Below, one piece after another: positions 8,058 through 16,148 of a DNA stretch of 21,975 nt. The position numbers and the translations under genes were made by a program. Origin of the DNA: a virus; the IMG/VR virus record IMGVR_UViG_3300008448_000756, positions 1-21,975 of that record. One strand, 5' to 3'. The notes beneath the pieces were generated by a model. The model was given only the letters and a program-made list of their open reading frames with translations, was not told where the DNA came from and did not search any database. How positions within the stretch are numbered: the first letter of the stretch is position 1; each line of letters starts with the position of its first letter.

Positions 8058-8531
8058 ATGTCTTGGTCCTATTCCGCAAGTGACTTAACTACTACTACCA
8101 GTGCAGGTAGGATCAACACTGTTCGCCTTCTTGTAGGTGACACAGATACCACAGACCAACTGGTCCAGAACGAAGAGATTACCTTTGCTCTCTCCCAGAC
8201 GGGAGATAACGTCTACTACGCTGCTGTGTGGATTTGTAGGGCTATCGCTGCTAAGTTCAGCCGTATGGTCACTACCACCCTTGACGGTGCCTTGAGTGCC
8301 GATTACAGCGACAGAGCAAAGCAGTACACTCAACTGGCTATCCAGATCGAAGCCCAAGGCAAGAAGACCTCTGGTAAGGCTCTGGGAATTTCTGCTGGTG
8401 GTATCTCTGTAGCTGCAATGTATGTAGCTAACGCCACGACTGATCGTGTGAAGCCTGCCTTCGGTGTCCGTCAATTCGACAATACAGAGGCGGGAGATCA
8501 GTACATCCCCGAAGAACCCAATGGCATTTGA
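8058..8531 (+). CDS. Head-tail connector protein (gp6-like, putative)
   Basis: The 157-residue protein has the pattern of connector/adaptor proteins that bind beneath the portal: INTVRLLVGDTDTTDQLVQNEEI (about residues 18-40), then VYYAAVWICRAIAAKFSR (about 52-69), then a helix with DYSDRAKQYTQLA (about 82-94). The first segment is typical of the HK97 gp6 / YqbG-like group. Its gene follows capsid genes and precedes joining and tail completion genes in canonical order. The last bases overlap the next start. Confidence comes from motif plus order. Confidence 0.75.
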   Translation: MSWSYSASDLTTTTSAGRINTVRLLVGDTDTTDQLVQNEEITFALSQTGDNVYYAAVWICRAIAAKFSRMVTTTLDGALSADYSDRAKQYTQLAIQIEAQGKKTSGKALGISAGGISVAAMYVANATTDRVKPAFGVRQFDNTEAGDQYIPEEPNGI

Positions 8532-8883
8532 TCCCTCTACTCTGCGTCAACTGATTAACGAACATGGGATAGCCCTCACGCTTCGAAAGAGAGCCGCCAG
8601 TGCGTATAGTGATGCTACGGGTACTGTGACTAACACAAACACAGATTACGCTGTACGGGGCTATTTCTACGATTATACGCCAGACATGATTGATGGCAAC
8701 TCTATCCTCCGTGGTGATCGTAGGGTTGTCTTGGACAGTAAGCTGACAAATGGATCAGCTACACCAGAACCAGATGCTACAGACCAGATCATTGGTCTTG
8801 GTGATACGGTCAACATCGTTAAGGTCATGGAGATCAAGTCTGGTAGTGCTACGATGTGCTATCAGTTGCAAGTGAGGGAATGA
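8521..8883 (+). CDS. Head-tail joining protein (putative)
   Basis: The 120-residue product from the ATG at 8521 is a beta-rich protein (RAASAYSDATGTVTNTNTDYAVRGYFYDY, then DRRVVLDSK, then a late DTVNIVKVMEIKSG). Size, fold type and position between connector and HK97gp10-like gene match head-tail joining or stopper proteins that seal the portal after packaging. An upstream GTG at 8464 would add 19 unlikely residues and overlap the previous gene more deeply, so the ATG is chosen. It overlaps the connector gene by 11 bases, suggesting coupled translation. Confidence 0.6.
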   Translation: MAFDPSTLRQLINEHGIALTLRKRAASAYSDATGTVTNTNTDYAVRGYFYDYTPDMIDGNSILRGDRRVVLDSKLTNGSATPEPDATDQIIGLGDTVNIVKVMEIKSGSATMCYQLQVRE

Positions 8884-8884
8884 T

Positions 8885-9334
8885 ATGGCCCAACCTAGGT
8901 CAATAGGTGAAAGTATCACAAGCATTGTCTCTCGCCTTGAACAACAGCTTGAAGGTGTAAGAGACGAGTTCCTGATGGGCATGGCTGAAGACTTGGTTAC
9001 TAGTTCCCCTATTTGGTCTGGTAGATACGTCACTAGTCACTCTATCGGGACAAGTTCTTCTGCTGGACAATTCACAGGGAACTTAGAAAGACCCTCTGAA
9101 AAAACTACAGTCCCAGAAGCCTATCGTGCAGAGGGTAGAGCAAACTTAGCTGGTGACATTGCTGCGTTGCCACCTAAAACAGAGCGTGTATACCTGAATA
9201 ACAATGCACCTCATGCCTACCTAGTTGAATATGGTGGGGTTAATATGGATGGTCGTAAGGTTTACGAGGGTGTTATCAATAGGGCTAACATTCACCTACA
9301 GGATGCCATCAACAAAGTCAAAGGTGGGCAATGA
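8885..9334 (+). CDS. Tail completion / HK97 gp10-like neck protein
   Basis: The 149-residue protein shows SPIWSGRYVTSHSIG (about residues 41-55) and YLNNNAPHAYLVEYGG (about 103-118), the two conserved elements of HK97 gp10-like minor tail proteins. These proteins sit at the head-tail interface and complete the tail. The C-terminal helix (VINRANIHLQDAINKVK) is also typical. It starts one base after the previous stop and ends with an ATGA overlap into the tail terminator gene. Motifs and gene order agree well. Confidence 0.75.
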   Translation: MAQPRSIGESITSIVSRLEQQLEGVRDEFLMGMAEDLVTSSPIWSGRYVTSHSIGTSSSAGQFTGNLERPSEKTTVPEAYRAEGRANLAGDIAALPPKTERVYLNNNAPHAYLVEYGGVNMDGRKVYEGVINRANIHLQDAINKVKGGQ

Positions 9335-9738
9335 CAATCATTAATGACATTCGTGCTTGCCTAGACAACCACCTCACTGGCACCGCAGGCATCCCAACTA
9401 TCGCTCGACAAAACGTACCATTTGAACCTACCACTGGCACTTCCTTCGTGAAGGCCGATATGATCCCTACCTCTCGTAGACCTGCTGTCAGGGGACTTAA
9501 CCCACAGAAGCGATACGATGGCCTCTACAGTCTCTTGATCTGTACACCAGAAGGATTGGGGCCGGGTGCAGGGTATGACATTGCTGACTTGTTGTTAGCT
9601 AGATTTGATGCAGCTACAGATATTACCTACAACGGTTTCATCGTAAGCATCGACTATTCTGAGGTAAGAACAAGTTTCCTTGATTCACCTTTCTATTGCA
9701 CACCAATCACCGTAGGGTGGTACATATATGGACAGTGA
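9331..9738 (+). CDS. Tail terminator protein (DUF4128-like)
   Basis: The 135-residue product shows RQNVPFEPTTGTSFVKADMIP (about 26-46), followed by RYDGLYSLLICTPEGLGPG (about 61-79), a combination typical of the DUF4128 / gpU-like tail terminator group. Tail terminators cap the polymerised tail tube and bind the neck. The gene overlaps the previous one by four bases (ATGA), with a GGTGGG ribosome site inside the upstream coding end. It precedes the tail tube gene, as in many siphoviruses. Confidence 0.75.
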   Translation: MTIINDIRACLDNHLTGTAGIPTIARQNVPFEPTTGTSFVKADMIPTSRRPAVRGLNPQKRYDGLYSLLICTPEGLGPGAGYDIADLLLARFDAATDITYNGFIVSIDYSEVRTSFLDSPFYCTPITVGWYIYGQ

Positions 9739-9740
9739 TA

Positions 9741-9908
9741 ATGTATAAAGCTATCTCTAATTTTGCGTTTGTAGGTAATACCTACTTCATCGGAGACGAG
9801 GTTCCAGAATCTGTAGCCTCCCTTCTGGCTGATCGGGCCGATTTGATTGAAGCCGTCAAAGCCAAGACAACTAAACCAAACCAATCTAATCTTCCCGAAG
9901 GAGAATAA
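9741..9908 (+). CDS. Small hypothetical protein upstream of the tail tube gene
   Basis: The 55-residue product from the ATG at 9741 begins two bases after the previous stop codon. It contains NFAFVGNTYFIGDEVPESVASLL, a pattern seen in short proteins next to tail tube genes, and ends with a Lys-Pro-Asn-rich tail. An earlier start would only overlap the upstream gene and adds residues without likeness. No membrane segment is present. A minor tail or assembly role is inferred from position; I do not know its function. Confidence 0.6.
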   Translation: MYKAISNFAFVGNTYFIGDEVPESVASLLADRADLIEAVKAKTTKPNQSNLPEGE

Positions 9909-9911
9909 ACT

Positions 9912-10823
9912 ATGGCCTTTGCACAGGGTTCGCGTTCCAGCCTCGCCTATATTGCTGAATCGACATTCGGCACCACCCCCTCCACTCCCACGCTTGCTAA
10001 CCTTCCGATTAACAGCCACTCGCTTGATCTGACGAAGGATCGTGTGGAAGGTAATGAAATCCAAGCCGACCGTATGCCTCGTGTTGACCGTCATGGCAAC
10101 CGTCAAGCTGGTGGTTCGATTGAAGTTGACCTTCGTAAAGGTGACTTTGACGCACTGTTCGAATCGGCTTTCCTCAACACCTACTCGACCAACGTATTGA
10201 AGATTGGTACGACCCCGAAGTTCTTCTCTATGGAAGACCGTGCTGTTGACATCGGGCAGTATCGTCTGTTCAAAGGTATGTCGGTCTCGACCATGAGTGT
10301 GTCGATTGCTCCGAACCAGATGGTCACTGGCACCTTCGAAATGGTCGGTAAGGACATGACCCAATCGTCCACCTCGGCTACTGCTTCGCCCATCACGGCT
10401 GCTTCAAACAATGCTCCCTTTGATAGCTACAGCGGTGTCATCTCGGATGGTGGCTCGGGTATTGCTATCGTGACTTCGCTTGAGTTTTCGCTGACCAACT
10501 CGTTTGCTCCGACCTTTGTTGTAGGTGCATCGACCACCCCGCAGCTTGAGTATGGCCGTGCTGTCGTTGAAGGCACCATGACTGTCTACTACGAGAATGC
10601 CACCCTGATTAACAAATTCCTGAACGAGACTGAATCTTCCATCCAAGTGACTGTGGACGATCCGACTGGTTCCTCGGACTACACCTTCTTGTTCCCTCGT
10701 GTCAAGTACAATGGCGCTTCTGTCCCGCTGGCTAACCCCCAGAGCCGACTGATTACCCTGCCGTTTGTTGCTCTGTACGATAGCACTGAGAACACCAACC
10801 TGAAACTTACGCGCTCCGCATAA
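9912..10823 (+). CDS. Major tail tube protein
   Basis: The 303-residue protein has an N-terminal SSLAYIAESTFGTTPSTPT (about 9-27) and RHGNRQAGGSIEVDLRKGDFDALFE (about 58-82), elements of siphoviral tail tube proteins, plus beta-rich central and C-terminal domains. It polymerises in hexameric rings around the tape measure. AAGGAG lies just upstream of the ATG. Its codon use resembles the capsid gene, with serine TCG dominant, unlike adjacent genes, fitting the second most abundant virion protein. It is followed by an intergenic structured RNA and the tail assembly chaperones. Confidence 0.85.
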   Translation: MAFAQGSRSSLAYIAESTFGTTPSTPTLANLPINSHSLDLTKDRVEGNEIQADRMPRVDRHGNRQAGGSIEVDLRKGDFDALFESAFLNTYSTNVLKIGTTPKFFSMEDRAVDIGQYRLFKGMSVSTMSVSIAPNQMVTGTFEMVGKDMTQSSTSATASPITAASNNAPFDSYSGVISDGGSGIAIVTSLEFSLTNSFAPTFVVGASTTPQLEYGRAVVEGTMTVYYENATLINKFLNETESSIQVTVDDPTGSSDYTFLFPRVKYNGASVPLANPQSRLITLPFVALYDSTENTNLKLTRSA

Positions 10824-10940
10824 GAATCCTCGTAAGAGGTAGGGGCGAGAACAACTGTGTCGGGCGGAAGTCTCGCCCCGTTTGTATAAAACCCGACACA
10901 TACTACACCTATCAACCCGACTGATAAAGGAATACCCGAC
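10824..10940 (+). promoter_or_regulatory. Structured intergenic RNA with predicted H-type pseudoknot
   Basis: A small hairpin CCTC-GTAA-GAGG (10828-10839) with a GNRA-type loop is followed by stem 1, GGGGCGAGA (10842-10850) with TCTCGCCCC (10871-10879). Inside the 20-base loop, TGTGTCGGG (10856-10864) is exactly complementary to CCCGACACA (10892-10900), giving a 9+9 base-pair H-type pseudoknot with connectors of 5, 6 and 12 bases. CCCGAC recurs at 10916-10921 and at 10935-10940, the last lying between ribosome site AAAGGA (10926-10931) and the ATG of the chaperone gene. So the loop can alternatively pair with the start region. A U-tract is absent, so a simple terminator is less likely. Function is inferred. 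Confidence 0.6.
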
Positions 10941-11339
10941 ATGGATTTGCTCGACATTGGTAAAACCAAAGATACCACCGAAGTTACTTTGTATCATCCC
11001 GTCACCTCTGAGGTGCTTACGAACAAAGATAGCTCACCTATGACTATTACTGTGCATGGCCCTTATAGCAAGAAGTATAAGTCGATTGCTCATGCACAAC
11101 AGAATCGTCGTCTCGCTAAAGCCCAACGTGGTGGTAAGATGACGCTCTCTGCCGAAGAAATTGAATCGTCTGCAATGGAACTTCTCGTCCAGTGTGTAGC
11201 TGATTGGAGCATTACCCTTGGTGGTGAGAAGCCCAAATGCACAGAGGCAAAAGTCCGTGAAGTGTTCACCAACATGCCTTGGGTTAAAGACCAAGTTGAT
11301 GCTGCATTGGGTGATGCTCAGGCTTTTTTGGAGAAGTAA
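10941..11339 (+). CDS. Tail assembly chaperone, short form (lambda G-like)
   Basis: The 132-residue product lies between tail tube and tape measure genes, the fixed place for the G/T chaperone pair that coats the tape measure before tube assembly. It has a beta-rich start (TEVTLYHPVTSEVL) and a helical C-terminal half with VADWSITLGGEKPKCTEAKVREVF (about 93-116), similar to tail assembly chaperones. The ribosome site AAAGGA (10926-10931) lies nine bases upstream. Near its end, TTTTTTG at 11324-11330 is placed in the correct phase for -1 slippage, so this frame also provides the first part of the longer fusion protein. Confidence 0.8.
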   Translation: MDLLDIGKTKDTTEVTLYHPVTSEVLTNKDSSPMTITVHGPYSKKYKSIAHAQQNRRLAKAQRGGKMTLSAEEIESSAMELLVQCVADWSITLGGEKPKCTEAKVREVFTNMPWVKDQVDAALGDAQAFLEK

Positions 11340-11698
11340 AGGCGTCTCTCCTTGAGTATGCTGAAAAGAGTTTTAGGCTTGATCGTAAGGCCAAAGGCAC
11401 TAAAGGCACCGAAAGAGATCACCTAGAGCAAGTCGCAAAACAGTTGGGAAGGGACGTAAGTTCCAACAATTTGGTTGATCTACCTCCCTTCCCTGATCTT
11501 GTGACACACATTTGGGCCGCTTTCATAGAACTACACAATGGTAGAACCTATGGTATGAGCGGCCCAAATCCTATTTCGTATGATACCATTTATTTCTGGT
11601 GTCGTATGACTGGTATAGAACTCACACCTTGGGAAATCAGTGTGGTTAAAGACCTAGACAACGAATACATAAAAGCAATGGGTGAAGAAAATGGCTGA
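10941..11698 (+). CDS. Tail assembly chaperone, long form made by -1 frameshift (lambda GT-like)
   Basis: Predicted product of joining 10941-11330 to 11330-11698, about 252 residues. After the slip the -1 frame reads on without a stop from GEVKASLLEYAEKS to the TGA at 11696-11698. The T part contains VDLPPFPDLVTHIWAAFIELH, NPISYDTIYFWCRMTGIEL and TPWEISVVKDLD, matching the conserved T-domain pattern (PISY, LT/PWE). The T frame has no good start of its own: the only candidate in its right half is a TTG at 11444 that would drop about forty residues. It ends by overlapping the tape measure start. Recoding is inferred from sequence, but it is the standard arrangement for siphovirus tails. Confidence 0.85.
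11324..11330 (+). promoter_or_regulatory. -1 programmed ribosomal frameshift site
   Basis: The heptamer TTTTTTG is read as T TTT TTG in the short chaperone frame, three codons before its stop (11337-11339), matching the X XXY YYZ rule. Slippage by -1 gives TTT TTT then GGA in the T frame. A weak 5-bp hairpin, GGAGA (11330-11334) with TCTCC (11347-11351), begins at the slippery site; no stronger stimulator is obvious downstream. Confidence 0.85.
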
Positions 11699-14600
11699 TC
11701 TTGGTACAGTAAGCATTCTTGTTGATGTCCGTGGTCAGCCCATCGTCAAAGACCTTGCTAAAGACCTTAACAACGTAGCTACTGCTGAAAAACAAGTCTC
11801 TGCGGCAACACAGAAAGTCATGGCAGACTTCAAGCGGATGCAAGCTATCACTGCTATGCTAAAGAAGACCACTGACGACACTTCTAATTCCTTCCAAAGA
11901 TTTTCTGCTACAGAGTTGCAACAAGCCACTCAAAGAATGCGTGGGTTTGAATCGTCTTTGGCTAATACTCGTCGTGGCATGGGTCAGATGGGTATGGCTA
12001 CACAGCAAGTGGGTTATCAGGTTGGTGACTTCTTGGTGCAAATCCAATCTGGGACTAGCGCCTTTGTAGCTTTCGGACAACAGGCCACACAGTTGGTAGG
12101 TATTCTCCCGGCTTTCTCTAAACAGTTGGGTATGTCCGTAGGCTCCTTGATCGGCATCAGTTCTGTTCTTGGTATTGCTATTCCTCTGGCTACAGCCTTT
12201 GGTGCTGCTTGGATGCGTACCAGTGAGGAAGTTAAAGAAGGGGCTGACAAGCAGAAGCAAGCCTATGACTCAGTTAAACAGTCTATCGAAAGCCTGCAAC
12301 TTGCACGTCAAATGGCATCCTCTGGCGCACAAACGGAATCAGAACAGTCGGTTCTAAACACCCTTAATGCCGCCTTGGAAGAAAGAAAGCGCCTATTAGA
12401 AGAATCTCTTGCACTAGAGTATGCCAGTACAAATGAAGCCTCTCTACAAGAAGCGGCTGCAAGGGCGGAACTCTCAGAAAAACAACGGGCTAATAGGCTC
12501 GCTATTCTGGAAAATGAAGAACTTCTTAAGTCTCTCGGTTACGAGCGGGAACTTGAGATCGCAGCAAGACGCAGGGCAAACGAAAAGCGAAACGAGTACC
12601 GGGAAGCAGAAGCCCTTCGTATAGAAGAAGAAAAGGCTCTCGAACTTGCTCGTCGTAAGAAAGATGCTTTCCATGCTATGGCTGGGGAGATGGGTGCCGT
12701 TAGTTCTGCTATGTTCAATGCTAACGATGGTGCGGCCGGTATCCTAAGCAATCTTGTAGGCGCAACGAATGCTGCTATGGGGTTGAGGGATGCTCTTGGT
12801 CAGGTAGAATCTGCTGCCAGTTCTCGTGCCGCTCGTATCGTGTCTCTGACTGCACAGATCAATGCTGCTTCTAGGGGCGGGTCTGTAGGTGCGGCTCAGG
12901 CTCAGGCTGAAACTGCGACACAGTTAGCTAAAACTGGTGCTAGTCTCGACCAGATTGCCACTGCTGCTCAAAATGCAGGTGAACAGGCTAAGGAAATTGA
13001 GAAGCTAGAAGGTTCGCTCAAAGACTTGACTAAGACCTCTGGCGGTGCTGCTAAGGGTCTAAAAGAGGCGGAGAAAGCGGCAGAAGCCCTTCGTAAAGAA
13101 CTTGAGTCTCCACTCGTTAATGCTGTAGGCTCTATCTCTAATGCCTTCGGTGATTTTGTAGCTAGAGGTCTTACCGACTTCAAAGGGTTCGTACAATCTA
13201 TCCTTGGCTCCTTCAAGAACATGATTGCACAGATGATTGCTATGGCAGTCAAGAACCGTATCATGCTGTCCTTGGGTATTGGCGGTATCACTCCCACTAT
13301 GGCTGCTGCTGGTCAAGTGGCTGGTCTAGGGTCTGCTGGTGGTATGCTCGGTAGCCTCGGCATTGGTAAAGGTATCGGTGGTCTTGCTGGTGGCACAGGC
13401 TTCCTTGGTGGGGCTGGTAATGCTATTGCTGGGCTTGGTGGCGGCGGCGCAGGACTCTTCAGCGTAGGTGCTAATGCCGCTGCTGCTGGTGGTGGTTTCT
13501 TGGCTACGGCTGGTGCTGCTGTTCCTATCCTTGGGGCTGCTGCCCTTGCGCTTAGCTTCTTCAAGAAAAAAGTCACTGAACTTGACAATGGCATTAAAGT
13601 CACAGCTACTGGACTAGACACTCTTGTACAAAGTTTTAAGACTGTACAAACAAGTCAATTCTTTGGTCTGTCTAAGAAGGTCAGTACAACTTTTGGTGAG
13701 GCTTCTCCTGAACTGGAACAGGCTGTCAATGCCTATCAAAACCAACTTCTTGCTGCTGTTGATATTCTAGAGATTAGTAAAGATGCTTTCAAGGACTTCT
13801 CGTATGAACTTCAAATTTCCCTAAAGGGTTTGACCGAAGAACAAAAGCTAGAGAAAGTCAATCAGGAACTTGGTAAGTTTGGTGATGCTCTTGCAGGTCT
13901 CACTGAATTTGGTAATGCTACTAGCCTTCTTTATGCGGCACAGTCCCTGAGAGATTTCATTGCATCTTTGACGCCTGCTCAAAAAGCACTTTACGACATG
14001 CAAAAAGGCCTCAATAGCCTTCGTCAAATCTCTCAGTCCGGTGATTTCTCCAATGCTGCTGAGATTGTCAAAAAGGTTGGTGGTGTCATTGGTAATATCG
14101 GTAGGGCTATCACTGAGACAGTTAGGGGCCTCAAGTCGAGTCTCGGAAGTCTGGCAGAAATTAACAACGTAACTACACAATTTGAGAAAGCCCTGTCTAT
14201 CGGGTCTCAGGTTCGTGAGTTCGAATCTCAGGCTGTTGCAAACCTTAATCGTGCTGCAAATGGCATTGAGAAAGTTGGTCGATTCTTGGCAAAAATGAAA
14301 CGGTCTGGAGAGTTCTCTGAGGAGGATTTGTCCAAGCTGAGCCGTAGGCTTCGTAATCAAACCAAGGCCCTTAAAGAAGCTGATTTAATTGTCGCTGCTG
14401 TTTCTAAAGTCTCGGATGTTTATGATAAAACGGTAGATGCTATTCTGGCCAAACCCGTAGACGATGCCATTGCTGGTGGATTGCTTCCCAAGTATATGGA
14501 ATCTTTCTCGGCCAGTGTCAAGAGCATCATTACCACTGTTGAAAAAGGTGATCTTGACTCTTTTGCTAATGCCTACGTTAACATTGTGAGCATGTTCGGT

Positions 14601-15245
14601 AAGGGTGAGATCAGTGCCATTGAACTCTCTAACTCTGTTCAAATTATGAGTGAGATTGTAGATGGTACTACAAAGTCTGTAAATGAGTTTGGTCAAGAGT
14701 TCCAAAAGACAATCAATATCATTGAGGATGCACTGAAACGTCTGGCAGGTATTCGAGAGGAAGTTGCCCCTCGTGAGTCTCGTCAGGCCGCTCTTAGCTA
14801 TCTTCGTGATGTTTCCTCTTCTGGAATTAAACCTGCTGCTGATGCAATCTTTGAGCAAGCTGTAGCCACAGTCTCTAACGTCTCTACCGGGGACTTTGCC
14901 TCTCAGGTTGAAATGCTCCGCTACATTGCTGAAACCTCTGCCCTTCTTAGCAACATCAAAGGTTTTGCTACGGGTGGGTCTTTTGGCGGTGGTATGCGTG
15001 TTGTAGGTGAGAACGGTCCTGAACTTGAAATCACTGGTCCTTCCCGTATCTACAGCAAGCAACAGACTAAAGAAATCTTGGGTGGTAGTGGTTCTAACGA
15101 CAGTGAGGCTCTTCGTGTTGAAGTTTCTCAAATGCGTCAAGAGTTGACTGCTGGTCTTATCCAGATTGCTAAGAACACTGGCAAAACTGCTGCAACCCTC
15201 AATAAGTTTGACTATGACGGTCTTCCCGATAGTAGAGGCTACTAA
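11691..15245 (+). CDS. Tail tape measure protein
   Basis: This 1184-residue protein is the largest in the window and follows the chaperone pair. It sets tail length and is ejected with DNA. The ATG at 11691 is preferred to a GTG at 11682 because GGTGA lies five bases upstream. Seen features: an N-terminal domain (MADLGTVSILVDVRG), a conserved segment near 102-140 (QVGYQVGDFLVQIQSG), hydrophobic runs near 151-174 and 600-624, a long helical coiled-coil region (about 185-330), a Gly/Ala-rich stretch (about 535-615) and a C-terminal GGGMRVVGENGPE motif near 1098-1110 typical of the family. With the usual rule of about 0.15 nm per residue the tail would be near 175-180 nm. No obvious peptidase domain is visible. 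Confidence 0.93.
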   Translation: MADLGTVSILVDVRGQPIVKDLAKDLNNVATAEKQVSAATQKVMADFKRMQAITAMLKKTTDDTSNSFQRFSATELQQATQRMRGFESSLANTRRGMGQMGMATQQVGYQVGDFLVQIQSGTSAFVAFGQQATQLVGILPAFSKQLGMSVGSLIGISSVLGIAIPLATAFGAAWMRTSEEVKEGADKQKQAYDSVKQSIESLQLARQMASSGAQTESEQSVLNTLNAALEERKRLLEESLALEYASTNEASLQEAAARAELSEKQRANRLAILENEELLKSLGYERELEIAARRRANEKRNEYREAEALRIEEEKALELARRKKDAFHAMAGEMGAVSSAMFNANDGAAGILSNLVGATNAAMGLRDALGQVESAASSRAARIVSLTAQINAASRGGSVGAAQAQAETATQLAKTGASLDQIATAAQNAGEQAKEIEKLEGSLKDLTKTSGGAAKGLKEAEKAAEALRKELESPLVNAVGSISNAFGDFVARGLTDFKGFVQSILGSFKNMIAQMIAMAVKNRIMLSLGIGGITPTMAAAGQVAGLGSAGGMLGSLGIGKGIGGLAGGTGFLGGAGNAIAGLGGGGAGLFSVGANAAAAGGGFLATAGAAVPILGAAALALSFFKKKVTELDNGIKVTATGLDTLVQSFKTVQTSQFFGLSKKVSTTFGEASPELEQAVNAYQNQLLAAVDILEISKDAFKDFSYELQISLKGLTEEQKLEKVNQELGKFGDALAGLTEFGNATSLLYAAQSLRDFIASLTPAQKALYDMQKGLNSLRQISQSGDFSNAAEIVKKVGGVIGNIGRAITETVRGLKSSLGSLAEINNVTTQFEKALSIGSQVREFESQAVANLNRAANGIEKVGRFLAKMKRSGEFSEEDLSKLSRRLRNQTKALKEADLIVAAVSKVSDVYDKTVDAILAKPVDDAIAGGLLPKYMESFSASVKSIITTVEKGDLDSFANAYVNIVSMFGKGEISAIELSNSVQIMSEIVDGTTKSVNEFGQEFQKTINIIEDALKRLAGIREEVAPRESRQAALSYLRDVSSSGIKPAADAIFEQAVATVSNVSTGDFASQVEMLRYIAETSALLSNIKGFATGGSFGGGMRVVGENGPELEITGPSRIYSKQQTKEILGGSGSNDSEALRVEVSQMRQELTAGLIQIAKNTGKTAATLNKFDYDGLPDSRGY

Positions 15246-16148
15246 ATGAAAATCATTCGCCCTGTCACTATAACGAATACGGTCCTTGATAGTTCTAATC
15301 TCGCAGAAAATGATTACGCTGCTTGGTCTGGTGCTACGACCTATGCTCTTGGTGACAGGGTGATCCTCACCAGTACGCATCGTATCTACGAAAGTGCCAT
15401 CAACTCTAACCTTAACAACAACCCTGCACTAAACGACCCAACCAAATGGATCAATGTTGGTGCTACAAACAAATGGAAGCCTTTTGACGGCGTTATCGCG
15501 GATCAGGCTACAAATACTACAACAATCACTTACTCTCTCATTCCCAGTTCTCTTGTAAATGCTATCGCATTCTTCAACTTGAATGCAACCACGCTAAACG
15601 TCACTGTCGATGATCCGACCGATGGTATCGTCTACGATGAAGATTTTCCGCTTGTTGACAATGGTGCAGTAGAAAACTGGTTTAGCTACTTCTTTGAACC
15701 CATCGTGAGAAAGAGTGAACTTATCGCCCTCGACCTACCCAACTATGCCTCCGCAACGATTGATATTACTATCACTGGTGATACCGGGGCAGAAGTTGGT
15801 GTGGGTGAGATTGTGATTGGCAATCAAAAGACCCTCGGGTTGACCCTTTATAACACTGTCGTGGGTATTCAAGATTATAGCCGCAAGGACATTGACGAGT
15901 TTGGAAATGCCACTATCACTAAAAGACGTTTTGCACAAACAGTGGATTATGATGTGAAAGTTAACACTTCTGCTGTTAGAGATACTCAAAAGACCCTTGC
16001 AGAATATAGGGCAACTCCCCTTGTTTTCACAGGCACGGACGAGGGAACTTATGGCGATCTTGTTTACGGTTACTACCGCAGTTTCTCCATCAATATCGCA
16101 ACTCCCAGTTTGTCTGATGCAACAATCGAAGTAGAAGGACTTGTCTAA
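15246..16148 (+). CDS. Tail tip protein with chitin-binding-like module (putative)
   Basis: This 300-residue protein starts right after the tape measure stop. Residues about 25-70 (AWSGATTYALGDRVIL, then HRIYES and PTKWINVG) resemble a small carbohydrate-binding module (CBM5/12-like). The rest contains SYFFEPIVRKSELI (about 147-160), VGIQDYSRKDIDEFG (about 207-221), a beta-rich middle and a late FSINIATPSLSDATIEVEGLV end. I recognise this as a recurring phage tail protein family near the tape measure. It probably forms part of the distal tail or baseplate hub. Stop and next start overlap by one base (TAATG). No separate distal tail, hub or tail lysin genes occur around it. Confidence 0.6.
   Translation: MKIIRPVTITNTVLDSSNLAENDYAAWSGATTYALGDRVILTSTHRIYESAINSNLNNNPALNDPTKWINVGATNKWKPFDGVIADQATNTTTITYSLIPSSLVNAIAFFNLNATTLNVTVDDPTDGIVYDEDFPLVDNGAVENWFSYFFEPIVRKSELIALDLPNYASATIDITITGDTGAEVGVGEIVIGNQKTLGLTLYNTVVGIQDYSRKDIDEFGNATITKRRFAQTVDYDVKVNTSAVRDTQKTLAEYRATPLVFTGTDEGTYGDLVYGYYRSFSINIATPSLSDATIEVEGLV

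Noticed and set aside
10842-10890. Hairpin GGGGCGAGA/TCTCGCCCC as a simple terminator
   Set aside because: The 20-base loop is long and the 3' flank GTTTGTATAAAA is not a U-tract; the pseudoknot explanation accounts for the loop sequence.
11444-11698. Independent gene starting at TTG 11444
   Set aside because: The same frame is open upstream to the slippery site and carries residues that fit the T domain; a frameshift product explains the whole stretch.
14385-15380. 331-codon - strand frame under the tape measure end
   Set aside because: Antisense to the tape measure with no ribosome site or family likeness; the + strand frame carries conserved tail motifs.
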